NCBI GenBank assembly: GCA_039931435.1
Contig: JBDTRY010000054.1
Span: 1 to 18,774, forward strand
Source: JBDTRY01 sp039931435
GTDB taxonomy: Bacteria > Acidobacteriota > Thermoanaerobaculia > Gp7-AA8
Reading direction: 5' to 3'
DNA length: 18,774 nucleotides
Position 1 is the first letter of the stretch, and each line of letters starts with the position of its first letter. Under the pieces are notes generated by a model. The model did no database searches, was not told the DNA's origin, and saw only the letters and a program-made list of their open reading frames with translations. The position numbers and the translations under genes were made by a program. Shown here piece by piece: positions 1 through 7,807 of the stretch.

Positions 1-659
1 CGCGAACCCAGTTGTTGGGAAGCGCATCCTGCTTGATCCGCATCTCCGGCAGGAAAAAGCTGTGAACGACATCCTTCAAGCGGAGCCTCACCAGGATGTC
101 GCGCCGGAGCGAAAGAGGGAGCCGGTTGAGAACCTGGACTGCCGCCGGCGGTCCCCAGCCTGCCGTCGGGTCCCGGATAGCTGATGTTCCAGCGGAACTT
201 CTCAGGCATGACCATGACATCAAAGGCGCTCTCGTCAGCCAGACGATCCTCGTACTTCGTGCCATTGATCGAACTCCGGACCGACCGGCTCATGAAGGTG
301 AGCGTCACCAGAATCAGCGCCGGAATCACCGTCCAGACGACCTCGAGACTGCGGTTGCCCGATGTATACGTCGCCGCGGACCCGTCCTTTTTTCGGTAGC
401 GAACGCGAAAGATCGCCAGCGTCAGTTCGACGGCGACAAAGATCACGGCAGTGATCCAGAAAATCAGATTGAAGAGCCGATCGATCTGTGCGCCTTGCAA
501 TGAGGCCTGTTCAGGAAGCCAGAACCAATGCAAAGGGCTCGAGAAGGCAGCGCCGCAGAAGAGCGACGACGCCAGATAGAGGACGGCTCTCAGCACCAGC
601 CTCGGGCCGAGCGCGGCTTCAGCGCCGCGAGGGCCAAAGCCCTTCGGGATATTCTGCAC
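1..659 (-). CDS. coxB: Cytochrome c oxidase subunit II (partial, apparent frameshift)
   Basis: Subunit II of a haem-copper oxidase passes electrons from cytochrome c or a cupredoxin through the CuA centre to subunit I. Seen: a hydrophobic N-terminal stretch (about residues 21-40), a first membrane helix (about 62-84, FNLIFWITAVIFVAVELTL), a second helix with the family motif EVVWTVIPALI (about 106-124), the YPGPDGRLGT segment (161-170), and then KDVVHSFFLPEMRIKQDALP, where the His is the first CuA ligand. The other CuA ligands lie beyond the window edge. The two halves are in different frames: the first is open from 659 to about 141, the second from 139 to 1. Removing one base in the GC-rich stretch 141-150 joins them as TAGG-VQVLNRLP. 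The start is taken as GTG at 659, five bases after the lipoprotein stop, because no ATG lies in this frame near it; the start is uncertain. Family assignment is firm; whether the frameshift is real or a sequencing error is open. Confidence 0.88.
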   Translation of the reverse strand, partial: MQNIPKGFGPRGAEAALGPRLVLRAVLYLASSLFCGAAFSSPLHWFWLPEQASLQGAQIDRLFNLIFWITAVIFVAVELTLAIFRVRYRKKDGSAATYTSGNRSLEVVWTVIPALILVTLTFMSRSVRSSINGTKYEDRLADESAFDVMVMPEKFRWNISYPGPDGRLGTAGGSPGSQPAPSFAPARHPGEAPLEGCRSQLFPAGDADQAGCASQQLGS

Positions 660-664
660 GATGG

Positions 665-1462
665 TCAGGAGGCCTTGAATGTGAAGCTGACCGCTTTGGA
701 TTCCTTCGCTCCGACCGTCACCTGCTGGCTCTGCGTTCCGTACTTCTCGTGCCACGCTTCGATCGTATACGTGCCCGGCGGAAGATTGTGAATCGTGAAT
801 TCCCCGGTGCCCGAAGAGACGGCAAAATAGGGGTGCGGCAATACGCCGACCCAGGCGTGCATCCAGGGATGCACGTCGCACTTCACCCGCACCATAACCT
901 CCGGAACACTGAACGTCCTCTCCGAGGTCATGGGAACCGGCTGGCCGATATTGAAGGACTTGTTGGTCTCGGCCATGGCGTGAACGTTGTGCAGCGTCGA
1001 GTCGCTGTTCTTCACTTCAAATTTCTGACCCACCTGTACGCCCATGACGTGGGGATGGTACATGCACCCCTGTTGCTCGAGCACCGCCGGAGTCTGCGGT
1101 GGAACTGCGTTGCCCTTGAAATCCTTGACGTAGACGAAGACGTTGGCCAGTGCTCCGCCCGGCCCGACGGCCACCTCATCCGAAAGCACGGGTTGGGGAT
1201 GAGCCTGCTGGCAATAGGGATCTCCAGCCATGGGAATGGGCGCCATGGCCGGCGGTGTCCCTTCGAGCTTTACCGTCCCGGCGACGGTGGCGGCGTTCGG
1301 ATCGATTGTGATCGGAGCGGCAGTGGCGGCCTCGGTGGCGACGGAGCCGCTCTCACCGGGCGAGATCGAGTTCGTCGTCGATGTCTCACTCTTGCTGCAG
1401 GCAGCAGAAAGCAGGATGGCCGCGAGCGAAAAAACAACGGCAGAACGTTTAATCCAGATCAT
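665..1462 (-). CDS. Lipoprotein with cupredoxin-like copper site and carboxypeptidase-regulatory-like domain
   Basis: A 265-residue exported protein. The N-terminus MIWIKRSAVVFSLAAILLSAAC is a lipoprotein signal peptide with the acylated Cys at 22, followed by a Ser/Thr/Ala-rich linker. The central part (about 55-205) has H158 (TLHNVHA) and the cluster C195-D-V-H198-P-W-M201, the His/Cys-x2-His-x2-Met spacing of a type 1 copper site. The C-terminal part (about 205-265, ending in GEFTIHNLPPGTYTIEAWHEKYG) looks like a carboxypeptidase-regulatory-like beta sandwich. The ATG at 1462 is chosen because it begins the signal peptide and follows GAGGAGAG; the frame is open further upstream but no better start is seen. 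The gene lies five bases before coxB, so it is probably co-transcribed with the oxidase. Inferred role: periplasmic electron transfer or copper handling for the oxidase. The copper site is read from motif spacing only. Confidence 0.75.
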   Translation of the reverse strand: MIWIKRSAVVFSLAAILLSAACSKSETSTTNSISPGESGSVATEAATAAPITIDPNAATVAGTVKLEGTPPAMAPIPMAGDPYCQQAHPQPVLSDEVAVGPGGALANVFVYVKDFKGNAVPPQTPAVLEQQGCMYHPHVMGVQVGQKFEVKNSDSTLHNVHAMAETNKSFNIGQPVPMTSERTFSVPEVMVRVKCDVHPWMHAWVGVLPHPYFAVSSGTGEFTIHNLPPGTYTIEAWHEKYGTQSQQVTVGAKESKAVSFTFKAS

Positions 1463-1592
1463 CGTCTCTCCTCGATCGCGCGGTCGCAGTAACGTGTGGC
1501 GCGGATGTATTTTTGTTGTTTTCACGGGGGCCAGGCGATTCGACTCCTCCGACCCGGCCAGTTCCCAGATGGCTGCCGGCCGCCGAGCGATC

Positions 1593-1621
1593 ATCATATT
1601 GCATCCACGCCGGGTTGGCGA
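1593..1621 (-). promoter_or_regulatory. Candidate sigma70-like promoter for the lipoprotein-coxB operon
   Basis: On the minus strand TCGCCA (1621-1616) and TATGAT (1598-1593) are 17 bases apart, matching the -35 and -10 consensus at 4/6 and 5/6 positions. They lie about 130 bases upstream of the lipoprotein ATG, in the only gap before it. No experimental or conservation support is available. Confidence 0.3.
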
Positions 1622-1727
1622 TTGCCGGGGGTACGTGAGGAGGATGGCGATGAGCTGGGTGTCATACTAAAGCGTGGGAGGGTCGCCACCCCCGTCGCAC
1701 CAACCTCACCGCCAACGGAACTCCCGG

Positions 1728-2564
1728 TCACTCCAGAATCGTCGACACGCCGCGCAACGCTGGCCCACATCCCAGGTCCACCTTCAGCGCAGCCAGTTCA
1801 TCGGCACGAGTGGGACCGATGTTGAGGATGGCAATCGGCTTGCCCTGCTCCCCCGCCCTGCGGACGAAACGATAACCCGACCACACCGTCAGCGAGGAAC
1901 CGACCACCAGCAGCCCGTCGCTCTCGTCCACATTCGCCATCGAATACTCCACGCGCTCGCGTGGCACAGACTCGCCGAAGAAAACAACATCCGGCTTCAG
2001 CAGGCCTTCACACTGAGCGCAGCCCGGGACCACGAAGCGGTCCATCGACGCTGCGTCGATGTCGGCATCCCCATCCGGAGAGAGCATCGTGAAGGACAGC
2101 TCCGCGTCCGGATTCTTCTCCGCCATATCTTTCTGCAGGGCCTCTCGGGATGAGCGCGCACCGCAATCCATGCAGATAACGCGATCGTTCCGTCCATGCA
2201 GAAGCACCAGTTTCTTCGAGCCGGCTGATTCATGAAGGTTGTCGACGTTCTGGGTGATGAGCAGATGAATTCTTCCGCGCCGCTCGAGCAAGCAGAGAGC
2301 GTGGTGGGCGTCGTTCGGTTCGGCGCTGGAGAAACTTGGCCATCCGCGGTAACTTCTAGCCCAGTACCGCCGCCGGACGTCCTCACGGCGCATGAACTCG
2401 CCGAACTGAACGGGAGTGTGCCGCTTCAGCGATCCATTCCTGCCACGGTAATCCGGGATGCCCGAATCGGTGCTACAGCCGGCACCGGTGAGAACGAGAA
2501 GCCGCGAACTCTCGCCGATGAACCTGGCCAGGGCAAGGATCTCTGGAGAGGATGCGGGCGTCAT
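1728..2564 (-). CDS. Sir2-family NAD-dependent protein deacylase (sirtuin)
   Basis: Sirtuins remove acetyl or other acyl groups from lysine using NAD+, giving nicotinamide and O-acyl-ADP-ribose; this one has no signal peptide and should be cytoplasmic. In the 278-residue product: the NAD-binding motif GAGCSTDSGIPDYRG (27-41), TQNVDNLH (104-111), catalytic H123 in LLHG, a zinc-type site of C131-x2-C134 and C182-x2-C185, then KPDVVFFGE (190-198) and VVGSSLTVWSGYR (220-232). GAGCST-SGIPDYR and the 47-residue zinc insert fit the SIRT4-like class II group, so acyl groups other than acetyl are possible. The ATG at 2564 is preferred; an in-frame TTG at 2594 would add ten poorly conserved residues. 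No clear Shine-Dalgarno is seen. The gene is divergent from the hydroxylase gene, and no substrate gene (such as acetyl-CoA synthetase) is adjacent. Confidence 0.92.
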   Translation of the reverse strand: MTPASSPEILALARFIGESSRLLVLTGAGCSTDSGIPDYRGRNGSLKRHTPVQFGEFMRREDVRRRYWARSYRGWPSFSSAEPNDAHHALCLLERRGRIHLLITQNVDNLHESAGSKKLVLLHGRNDRVICMDCGARSSREALQKDMAEKNPDAELSFTMLSPDGDADIDAASMDRFVVPGCAQCEGLLKPDVVFFGESVPRERVEYSMANVDESDGLLVVGSSLTVWSGYRFVRRAGEQGKPIAILNIGPTRADELAALKVDLGCGPALRGVSTILE

Positions 2565-2669
2565 GATAGAAGGATAGAGAGAATGTCCTGGCAAAAAATT
2601 TCCAGCGGCCGCCGAAGAAAGCGTTCGCGACTTCTGCCATCGGCGGGACGGCGCCAGGCATCAGGGGTG

Positions 2670-3581
2670 ATGGCAGTCCCTCCGGCGGTTGTGGTCACGC
2701 TGCTGGCAGGAGGGTTTGCCGCCGTCTTCATCGCTGAGCGCCGTCACCCCTTGAGGAAGAGAGTCGAACAGCAACTTCCCCATGTCGGACGTGATGTGGC
2801 CATGCTCGCGCTATCAGCGCTGGCCACGACGATTCTCCAGAAGCCCCTTCTGGCACCGGTGGCCAGACAGGTCCAGGAAAGACAACTGGGGCTTCTCAAC
2901 TCCATCCGCATCCCATGCGCCATCCGCGTCATTCTGGGAGTGCTCGTTCTCGATTACACTCTCTGGTGGTGGCACTGGGCCAATCACCGCGTTCCTCTTC
3001 TCTGGCGGTTCCACCTGCCGCATCACGTCGACCTCGATCTCGACAGTGCTACCGCCCTGCGCTTTCATTTCGGCGAGATGTCTCTTTCGGTTTTTTTTCG
3101 CATGGCGCAGATCCGCGCTCTGGGGCCGGATGCGCTGTCAGTCTCGATCTGGCAGGTCATGCTCATGCTCTCGATCGTTTTCCATCACTCGAACCTGCGA
3201 CTGGGAGATGCCGCGGAGCGAACGCTTCGAAAACTCATCGTCACTCCGGCCATGCACGGCATCCATCACTCGGATTTTCAGAACGAAACCGACAGCAACT
3301 GGTCCAGTCTCTTCTCCATCTGGGACTACCTTCACGGCACGGCGAGATTCGACGTCCCCCAATCTGCCATAACCATCGGCGTACCCGCCTGGGAGAATCC
3401 TTGCGACGTCACTCTCGGCCACGTGATCGCCATGCCATTCGGGAAAATGCGCCAGGACTGGCTGGCCGGCGATGGAACCGTTCGCCGGAGCCGTGATACC
3501 TTCGATGTTTCCAATCCCGACGACTCCCTGCACCGGCATAACGCCACCCCCCTCAATCTGCTGCCTTCGGAGGAAACTTGA
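2670..3581 (+). CDS. Sterol desaturase / fatty acid hydroxylase family membrane protein
   Basis: Di-iron membrane oxygenase superfamily; members hydroxylate or desaturate lipids, sterols or carotenoids, and the substrate here is unknown. In the 303-residue form the histidine clusters are H102-WANH106, HLPHH (115-119), H133 in RFHFGE, HH (172-173) and HGIHH (196-200), the expected set for iron binding. Hydrophobic segments lie near 5-22, 43-58, 84-101 and 157-171. The ATG at 2670 (after AGGGGTG, short spacing) gives the usual hydrophobic N-terminus. An in-frame ATG at 2583, behind AAGGATAGAGAG, would add 29 basic residues and cannot be excluded. The stop codon TGA overlaps the TTG start of the amidohydrolase, so the two are probably one transcript. 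Confidence 0.85.
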   Translation: MAVPPAVVVTLLAGGFAAVFIAERRHPLRKRVEQQLPHVGRDVAMLALSALATTILQKPLLAPVARQVQERQLGLLNSIRIPCAIRVILGVLVLDYTLWWWHWANHRVPLLWRFHLPHHVDLDLDSATALRFHFGEMSLSVFFRMAQIRALGPDALSVSIWQVMLMLSIVFHHSNLRLGDAAERTLRKLIVTPAMHGIHHSDFQNETDSNWSSLFSIWDYLHGTARFDVPQSAITIGVPAWENPCDVTLGHVIAMPFGKMRQDWLAGDGTVRRSRDTFDVSNPDDSLHRHNATPLNLLPSEET

Positions 3582-5221
3582 TACTTTCCGCATTGATGGT
3601 TCTCCTTGCCGTGAACGCCCCCACTCCCGATCTGGTCCTGACCAACGGGAAAATCTGGACAGGCAGCGACGGGCAACGCTTCGCCCAGGCCGTAGCCGTG
3701 CGCGCCGATCGCATTGTGGCCGTAGGTACGAATGAGGAGATCATCGCCCTCGGCGACAGCAAGACCAGAATGATCGATCTGCACGGAAAACTGGTCACGC
3801 CGGGCTTCATTGATAACCACGTTCACTTCGTCAGCGGTGGCTTTCAACTTTCCAGCGTTCAGCTTCGAGACGCCGCCACTCCGCAGGAATTCGCCCGCCG
3901 CATCGGGGAGTACTCCAGAACCCTGCCAAAGGGAAAATGGATCACGGGGGGAGACTGGGACCATCAGCTGTGGACGCCGGTGGCCCTTCCAACTCATCAA
4001 CTTGTTGACGAAATTACCCCGGACAATCCCATCTTTGTCTCCCGCCTGGATGGACACATGGCCCTGGCCAATGCGCTGGCATTGAGGATGGCCGGCATCA
4101 CCGCGCAGACGCCCGATCCTCCCGGCGGCACGATCGTGCACGATGCCATTGGCCAGCCCACGGGCATACTCAAGGATGCTGCGCAGTCTCTGATCGACTC
4201 AATCATCCCCTCCGCCAGTGTCAACGAACGGGCCGCTGCTGCCAGAGCGGCTCTGGCCGAGGCCCGCGCTCACGGGGTCACGGCCTTCTGCGACATGTCT
4301 GGAGGCGATGCTGCCTTCGACGATTTCCGCGCCTACCAGCAGCTCGAACGTGCCGGCGAGCTGACCTCGCGCATCTACCTCTTCGTTCCGCTGGCCTCGC
4401 ACGAGCGCTTAGCGAAAGCCGGCATCGAGCACAACTTCGGCAGCCGCTACCTCCAGATCGGTGGTCTGAAGGCGTTTGCTGACGGATCCCTCGGCTCGTC
4501 CACGGCCTGGTTCAATCAGCCCTATCTCGATCAACCGTCGAGCACGGGCCTGGCCATGCCCGCCCTGACCAACGGGAACATGAAAAAGTGGGTCGATGAG
4601 GCCACCAAGGAGAATCTGCAGGTCGCCGTCCACGCCATCGGCGATCGGGCCAACGATGAAGTACTGAAAATCTTCGAGAGTGAGCCGGGGCACGAAGAGC
4701 GCCGATTTCGCATCGAGCATGCACAGCATCTCAATCCCCAGTTGATCAAACGCTTCGCGGCCGATCGGGTTGTCGCTTCGATGCAGCCCTACCACGCCAT
4801 CGACGATGGACGTTGGGCAGAAACGAAAATTGATCACGAGAGGGCGAAGAGCACGTACGCCTTTCGTAGCCTGATCGATGCTGGCGCCGTGCTGGTATTC
4901 GGCTCCGACTGGACCGTCGCTCCTCTGGATCCTGTTCTCGGTATCTATGCCGCAGTCACGCGGCGAACCATCGACGGAAAGAATCCGAAGGGATGGATCC
5001 CCGAGCAGAAGATCTCCGTGGAAGAAGCATTGAAGGCCTACACGGTAAACGGAGCCTGGGCAATGTACAGAGAGAAGGAACTTGGCAGAATCGCCCCGGG
5101 TATGCTCGCGGATCTGGTCGTGCTCTCCGATGATCTGTTTTCGATCGCACCGGAGGCGATCGAAAAAGTGACCGTGAAAATGACTATCGTCGGAGGTAAG
5201 ATCGTCTACGGTACGGAGTGA
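3578..5221 (+). CDS. YtcJ-like amidohydrolase (amidohydrolase family 3)
   Basis: Metal-dependent hydrolases of this branch include N-substituted formamide deformylases and many exported enzymes of unknown substrate. In 547 residues: the N-terminal beta-sandwich strand LVLTNGKIWTG (19-29), VTPGFIDNHVHF (73-84) with the metal ligands H81 and H83, K298 in GLKAFADGSLGS, H352 in VHAIGDRAND, H381 in RIEHAQ, and D444 in FGSDWTVAPLDP. The C-terminus (ALKAYTVNGAWAM, GMLADLVVLSDD) closes the composite beta domain. The start is read as TTG at 3578 because GGAGGA lies three bases before it and it overlaps the preceding stop (TTGA). The alternative ATG at 3596 has no ribosome site. The first 13 residues are hydrophobic and may be a short signal peptide, though cleavage is not convincing. 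Confidence 0.88.
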   Translation: MILSALMVLLAVNAPTPDLVLTNGKIWTGSDGQRFAQAVAVRADRIVAVGTNEEIIALGDSKTRMIDLHGKLVTPGFIDNHVHFVSGGFQLSSVQLRDAATPQEFARRIGEYSRTLPKGKWITGGDWDHQLWTPVALPTHQLVDEITPDNPIFVSRLDGHMALANALALRMAGITAQTPDPPGGTIVHDAIGQPTGILKDAAQSLIDSIIPSASVNERAAAARAALAEARAHGVTAFCDMSGGDAAFDDFRAYQQLERAGELTSRIYLFVPLASHERLAKAGIEHNFGSRYLQIGGLKAFADGSLGSSTAWFNQPYLDQPSSTGLAMPALTNGNMKKWVDEATKENLQVAVHAIGDRANDEVLKIFESEPGHEERRFRIEHAQHLNPQLIKRFAADRVVASMQPYHAIDDGRWAETKIDHERAKSTYAFRSLIDAGAVLVFGSDWTVAPLDPVLGIYAAVTRRTIDGKNPKGWIPEQKISVEEALKAYTVNGAWAMYREKELGRIAPGMLADLVVLSDDLFSIAPEAIEKVTVKMTIVGGKIVYGTE

Positions 5222-5340
5222 CTAGAGTTTCACGATGTATGAGCTCCATTAGGGCGTTGCATGAATGCGCCGACCACGCGATTGTCATGTGGAGGGTACG
5301 GCGCAGGCGCCGGGGTCACATGGAATGAACGACTTCCTCG

Positions 5341-5460
5341 TCATGTCTTCCTGAAGCGTCGAGCGAAGGATCTCTTCTACCTTCCCCGTTGCCACGCGAG
5401 GAGGGGTACGATCCTCGTTGACGAGATCCTTCGGTCGCTACGCTCCCTCAAGGATGACAA
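5341..5460. repeat. Imperfect palindromic repeat of the GTCATCCT-GAGCGAAGGATCTC type
   Basis: GAGCGAAGGATCTC at 5361-5374 is matched in inverted form by GAGATCCTTCGGTCGC at 5423-5438, and the outer parts also pair imperfectly up to AAGGATGACA at 5450-5459. The unit resembles dispersed extragenic palindromes common in several bacterial phyla. A further direct half copy (GAGCGAAGGATCTCTT) lies at 5505-5520, and a related palindrome ends the window. Confidence 0.65.
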
Positions 5461-5500
5461 GTTCTCCACGCCCCGTAAAACGCCGATCGTTTCAGCAGAC

Positions 5501-5520
5501 GCTTGAGCGAAGGATCTCTT
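5501..5520 (+). repeat. Half copy of the palindromic repeat
   Basis: GCTTGAGCGAAGGATCTCTT nearly repeats 5357-5376 in the same orientation, and the following bases (TTTACCCTGCCCGG against CTACCTTCCCCGT) remain similar. No inverted partner is seen next to it, so it is a solo arm. Confidence 0.55.
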
Positions 5521-5600
5521 TTACCCTGCCCGGCTGCTCGAAGGGACCGTCGAACACCGGACTGTTCGGCCACTTCAGCAGGCTCGTGTTAACCGCGCCC

Positions 5601-6203
5601 TCAGCCAGCCGGATCAGTCCACGCTTCTGCCCAATGCACCAATCGATCGAGAATCGCGCCACCTTCCGGTGTGAGGATGGATTCCGGATGAAATTGCACG
5701 CCGAGAATCGGGTGGCGCTCGTGTTCCACAGCCATCACGTACGGACCGGTCGTAGCTGTGGCGCGAAGCGAACCGGGAAGCTTCCCCGCGACCAGCGAAT
5801 GGTAGCGGCCCACTCTCAAAGGTGATGGCAGCCCGCGGAACAGACCTGTTCCTTCGTGACCGATCAGACTCGTTTTTCCATGCATCACCTCCAGCGCCCG
5901 CTCCACAGTTCCGCCGAAGGCCTCCACGATCGCCTGATGCCCGAGGCAGACACCAAACAACGGAATACGGCCGGCGGCCAGGGAAATCAACTCCAGACAG
6001 CAGCCCGCCTCACGGGGCGTCGACGGACCTGGTGAGAGAACAATGAGCCGGGGCGGCTTCAGTTCCAGGGCACGCCGGAAGACCTCATCGGCCGGTACGT
6101 CGTTTCTCCAGGTCTGTACAGCTGCTCCGCGCTTGCGCAGCTCGTCGACGAGATTGAACGTGAACGAATCGAAGTTATCGATGAAGAGCACGTTCACAGT
6201 CAT
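5601..6203 (-). CDS. trpG: Anthranilate synthase component II (glutamine amidotransferase)
   Basis: Class I glutamine amidotransferase subunit; it releases ammonia from glutamine for TrpE, which converts chorismate to anthranilate. The 200-residue length is normal for a stand-alone TrpG. Seen: FIDNFDSFTFNL (7-18), VLSPGPSTPREAG (55-67), nucleophile C86 in GVCLGHQ, and the HPES motif with H172 and E174. The ATG overlaps the trpE stop (ATGA), so the subunits are translationally coupled. It is the last gene of the operon. TrpG and PabA are hard to tell apart, and one protein may serve both anthranilate and aminodeoxychorismate synthases. The TrpE partner and the Trp-rich leader favour trpG. Confidence 0.93.
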   Translation of the reverse strand: MTVNVLFIDNFDSFTFNLVDELRKRGAAVQTWRNDVPADEVFRRALELKPPRLIVLSPGPSTPREAGCCLELISLAAGRIPLFGVCLGHQAIVEAFGGTVERALEVMHGKTSLIGHEGTGLFRGLPSPLRVGRYHSLVAGKLPGSLRATATTGPYVMAVEHERHPILGVQFHPESILTPEGGAILDRLVHWAEAWTDPAG

Positions 6204-7807
6204 GAAGTGGCGCTCCCCGCCTCCGGCGCAGCAATGGCCTGCAGCACTGCTTGGGCTTTTTTCCGGGTCTCCGTTGCCTCAGAGCGGGGATCGGAGTCGT
6301 AGACAATGCCTGCACCCGCTCGGATCACGGCCACTCCGTTTACGACGGCGGCCGAACGAATGATGATGCTCGTGTCCATCCGTCCGTCCGCGGTGAAATA
6401 TCCCACCGCTCCTCCGTACGGGCCGCGAGCCGTGCGCTCGTGAGTTCGGAGGAGCTCAGCGGCCTTGATCTTCGGTGCGCCAACCAGAGTGCCCATATTC
6501 ATGGAGGCCACGTAAGCGTGAAGGGCATCGAGATCGGGGCGAAGCAACCCGCTCACCTGGGAGACGAGGTGCATGACGTGCGAGTAACGCTCCACTGACA
6601 GCAGTTTATCCACACGACGTGTACCAGCGACGCTTACGCGCGCCACATCGTTCCGCGCCAGATCGACCAGCATCATGTGTTCGGCCACCTCCTTCTCATC
6701 CAGACGGAGATCCGCTTCCATCCTGCTGTCGAGATCATCGTCGACGTCACCGTCAGGGCGCAGCCCGCGACGCCGTGTGCCAGCGATGGGCCGGATCTCC
6801 ACCCGCCGGGGCAGACCATCCACCTTCACCGCGGTCTCGGGCGATGAACCAAAGAGGATCCCCGCCGTGCCGTTGACGAAGAACATGTACGGGCTGGGGT
6901 TGATCCTGCGCAACTGCCGGTAGGAAGCAACGGGATCAGGACAGGGAATGCGAAACGTTCTGGAAGCGACGATCTGGAAGACATCCCCGGCAATGATGTG
7001 CTCCTTGAGCGTCTCCACGAGTCTCATGAACTCATCGTCATCCAGATCCACCTCGATGTCAGACAGGTCAACGGAACTCCTGCCGGCATCATGCTCTGGC
7101 CGATCCACGACCGGAGGCGCAGAGCACCTGGCCGTGAGCACCGCTATGGCAGCAGCGGAGTCGTGATAGGCGCGTTCCTGGAACTCCCCCCCGAAAACGT
7201 GAGCAACGACGGAGGCCGCGCTCTGCTGGTGATGAATCCAGATCATTCGATCGGGCAGCCACAGCTCGAAGTCTGGCCAGTGCAGTTCATCGTTGAGAGC
7301 GGGCGGCAGGGACTCGAAGGCGGCCAGCAGGTCATAGCTGAAGACGCCTGCCACCAGCGGCGGATAGGCACTCGATCCCGAGACCGTCTTCAACTCCCGC
7401 ATCAGTACGCGGATGACGTCCACGGGAGATGGTGATTTCATCCGCCGCTCTTCATCACCGCGCTCTGGCGCCGCGAAGCGGATGTCCATCGAATTCCGGG
7501 AGCCTTCGACCGTCGCCAGCGCCATCAGCTTCTCGCTGAGCCAGGGCAGAATGCTCCGGCCGTTCTCGTTGAGCGCATGCACTTGAACCGTTCGCCCGTG
7601 ACACGTGATCCGCAGGGCACTGCTGACCACAACCAGACTTTTCTCGCTCCGTCGATCGGCGCTGTCCCCGGACTCGAGAAGAAGCGTGCCTGGCCGGATA
7701 CCGGCGCCGCAGAGATCGGTGAAGAGATGCAATGGATCGGGCGCCATGGCCACTGATCTCACCAGTGGCAGCACCTCTCCGGCGGCGAGATGTGCAATCG
7801 CCGTCAT
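6200..7807 (-). CDS. trpE: Anthranilate synthase component I
   Basis: Chorismate-using enzyme that forms anthranilate with ammonia from TrpG, the first committed step of tryptophan synthesis. The 535-residue protein has the N-terminal regulatory motif LLES (43-46), which binds the feedback inhibitor tryptophan in characterised TrpE proteins. The catalytic half has IVASRTF, NPSPYMFF, GSSPE, RPIAGTRRRG, DEKEVAEHMMLVDLARND, FLVS-like SHVMHLVSQVSG, GTLVGAPKIKAAELL, RGPYGGAVGYF and IRAGAGIVYDSDP, all in family order. NPSPYMFF and LLES favour TrpE over PabB. The ATG overlaps the aroF stop by ATGA. Loops in the N-terminal half (for example around 110-130 and 230-255) are longer and acidic or Arg-rich. 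Cytoplasmic; likely regulated both by tryptophan binding and by the attenuator at the head of the operon. Confidence 0.95.
   Translation of the reverse strand: MTAIAHLAAGEVLPLVRSVAMAPDPLHLFTDLCGAGIRPGTLLLESGDSADRRSEKSLVVVSSALRITCHGRTVQVHALNENGRSILPWLSEKLMALATVEGSRNSMDIRFAAPERGDEERRMKSPSPVDVIRVLMRELKTVSGSSAYPPLVAGVFSYDLLAAFESLPPALNDELHWPDFELWLPDRMIWIHHQQSAASVVAHVFGGEFQERAYHDSAAAIAVLTARCSAPPVVDRPEHDAGRSSVDLSDIEVDLDDDEFMRLVETLKEHIIAGDVFQIVASRTFRIPCPDPVASYRQLRRINPSPYMFFVNGTAGILFGSSPETAVKVDGLPRRVEIRPIAGTRRRGLRPDGDVDDDLDSRMEADLRLDEKEVAEHMMLVDLARNDVARVSVAGTRRVDKLLSVERYSHVMHLVSQVSGLLRPDLDALHAYVASMNMGTLVGAPKIKAAELLRTHERTARGPYGGAVGYFTADGRMDTSIIIRSAAVVNGVAVIRAGAGIVYDSDPRSEATETRKKAQAVLQAIAAPEAGSATS

Larger units (their letters stand above)
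5222..5600. other. Convergent intergenic gap with repeats, no gene seen
   Basis: This 379-base gap separates the ends of two convergent genes. It holds an imperfect palindrome (5341-5460), a half copy of the same unit (5501-5520) and a small hairpin at 5547-5570 (CCGTCGAACA paired with TGTTCGGC) that could help end the aro-trp transcript, but it has no U-tract. Open frames here are short and follow the repeats, so I call no gene. Confidence 0.6.

Noticed and set aside
488..1492. Long plus-strand open frame (334 codons)
   Set aside because: It is an Arg/Gly/His-rich shadow frame opposite the lipoprotein and coxB, without family motifs; the minus strand shows clear homology.
5601..7807. pabA/pabB (aminodeoxychorismate synthase) instead of trpG/trpE
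   Set aside because: The LLES tryptophan-binding motif, NPSPYMFF and the Trp-rich leader favour anthranilate synthase, although a shared role for TrpG is possible.
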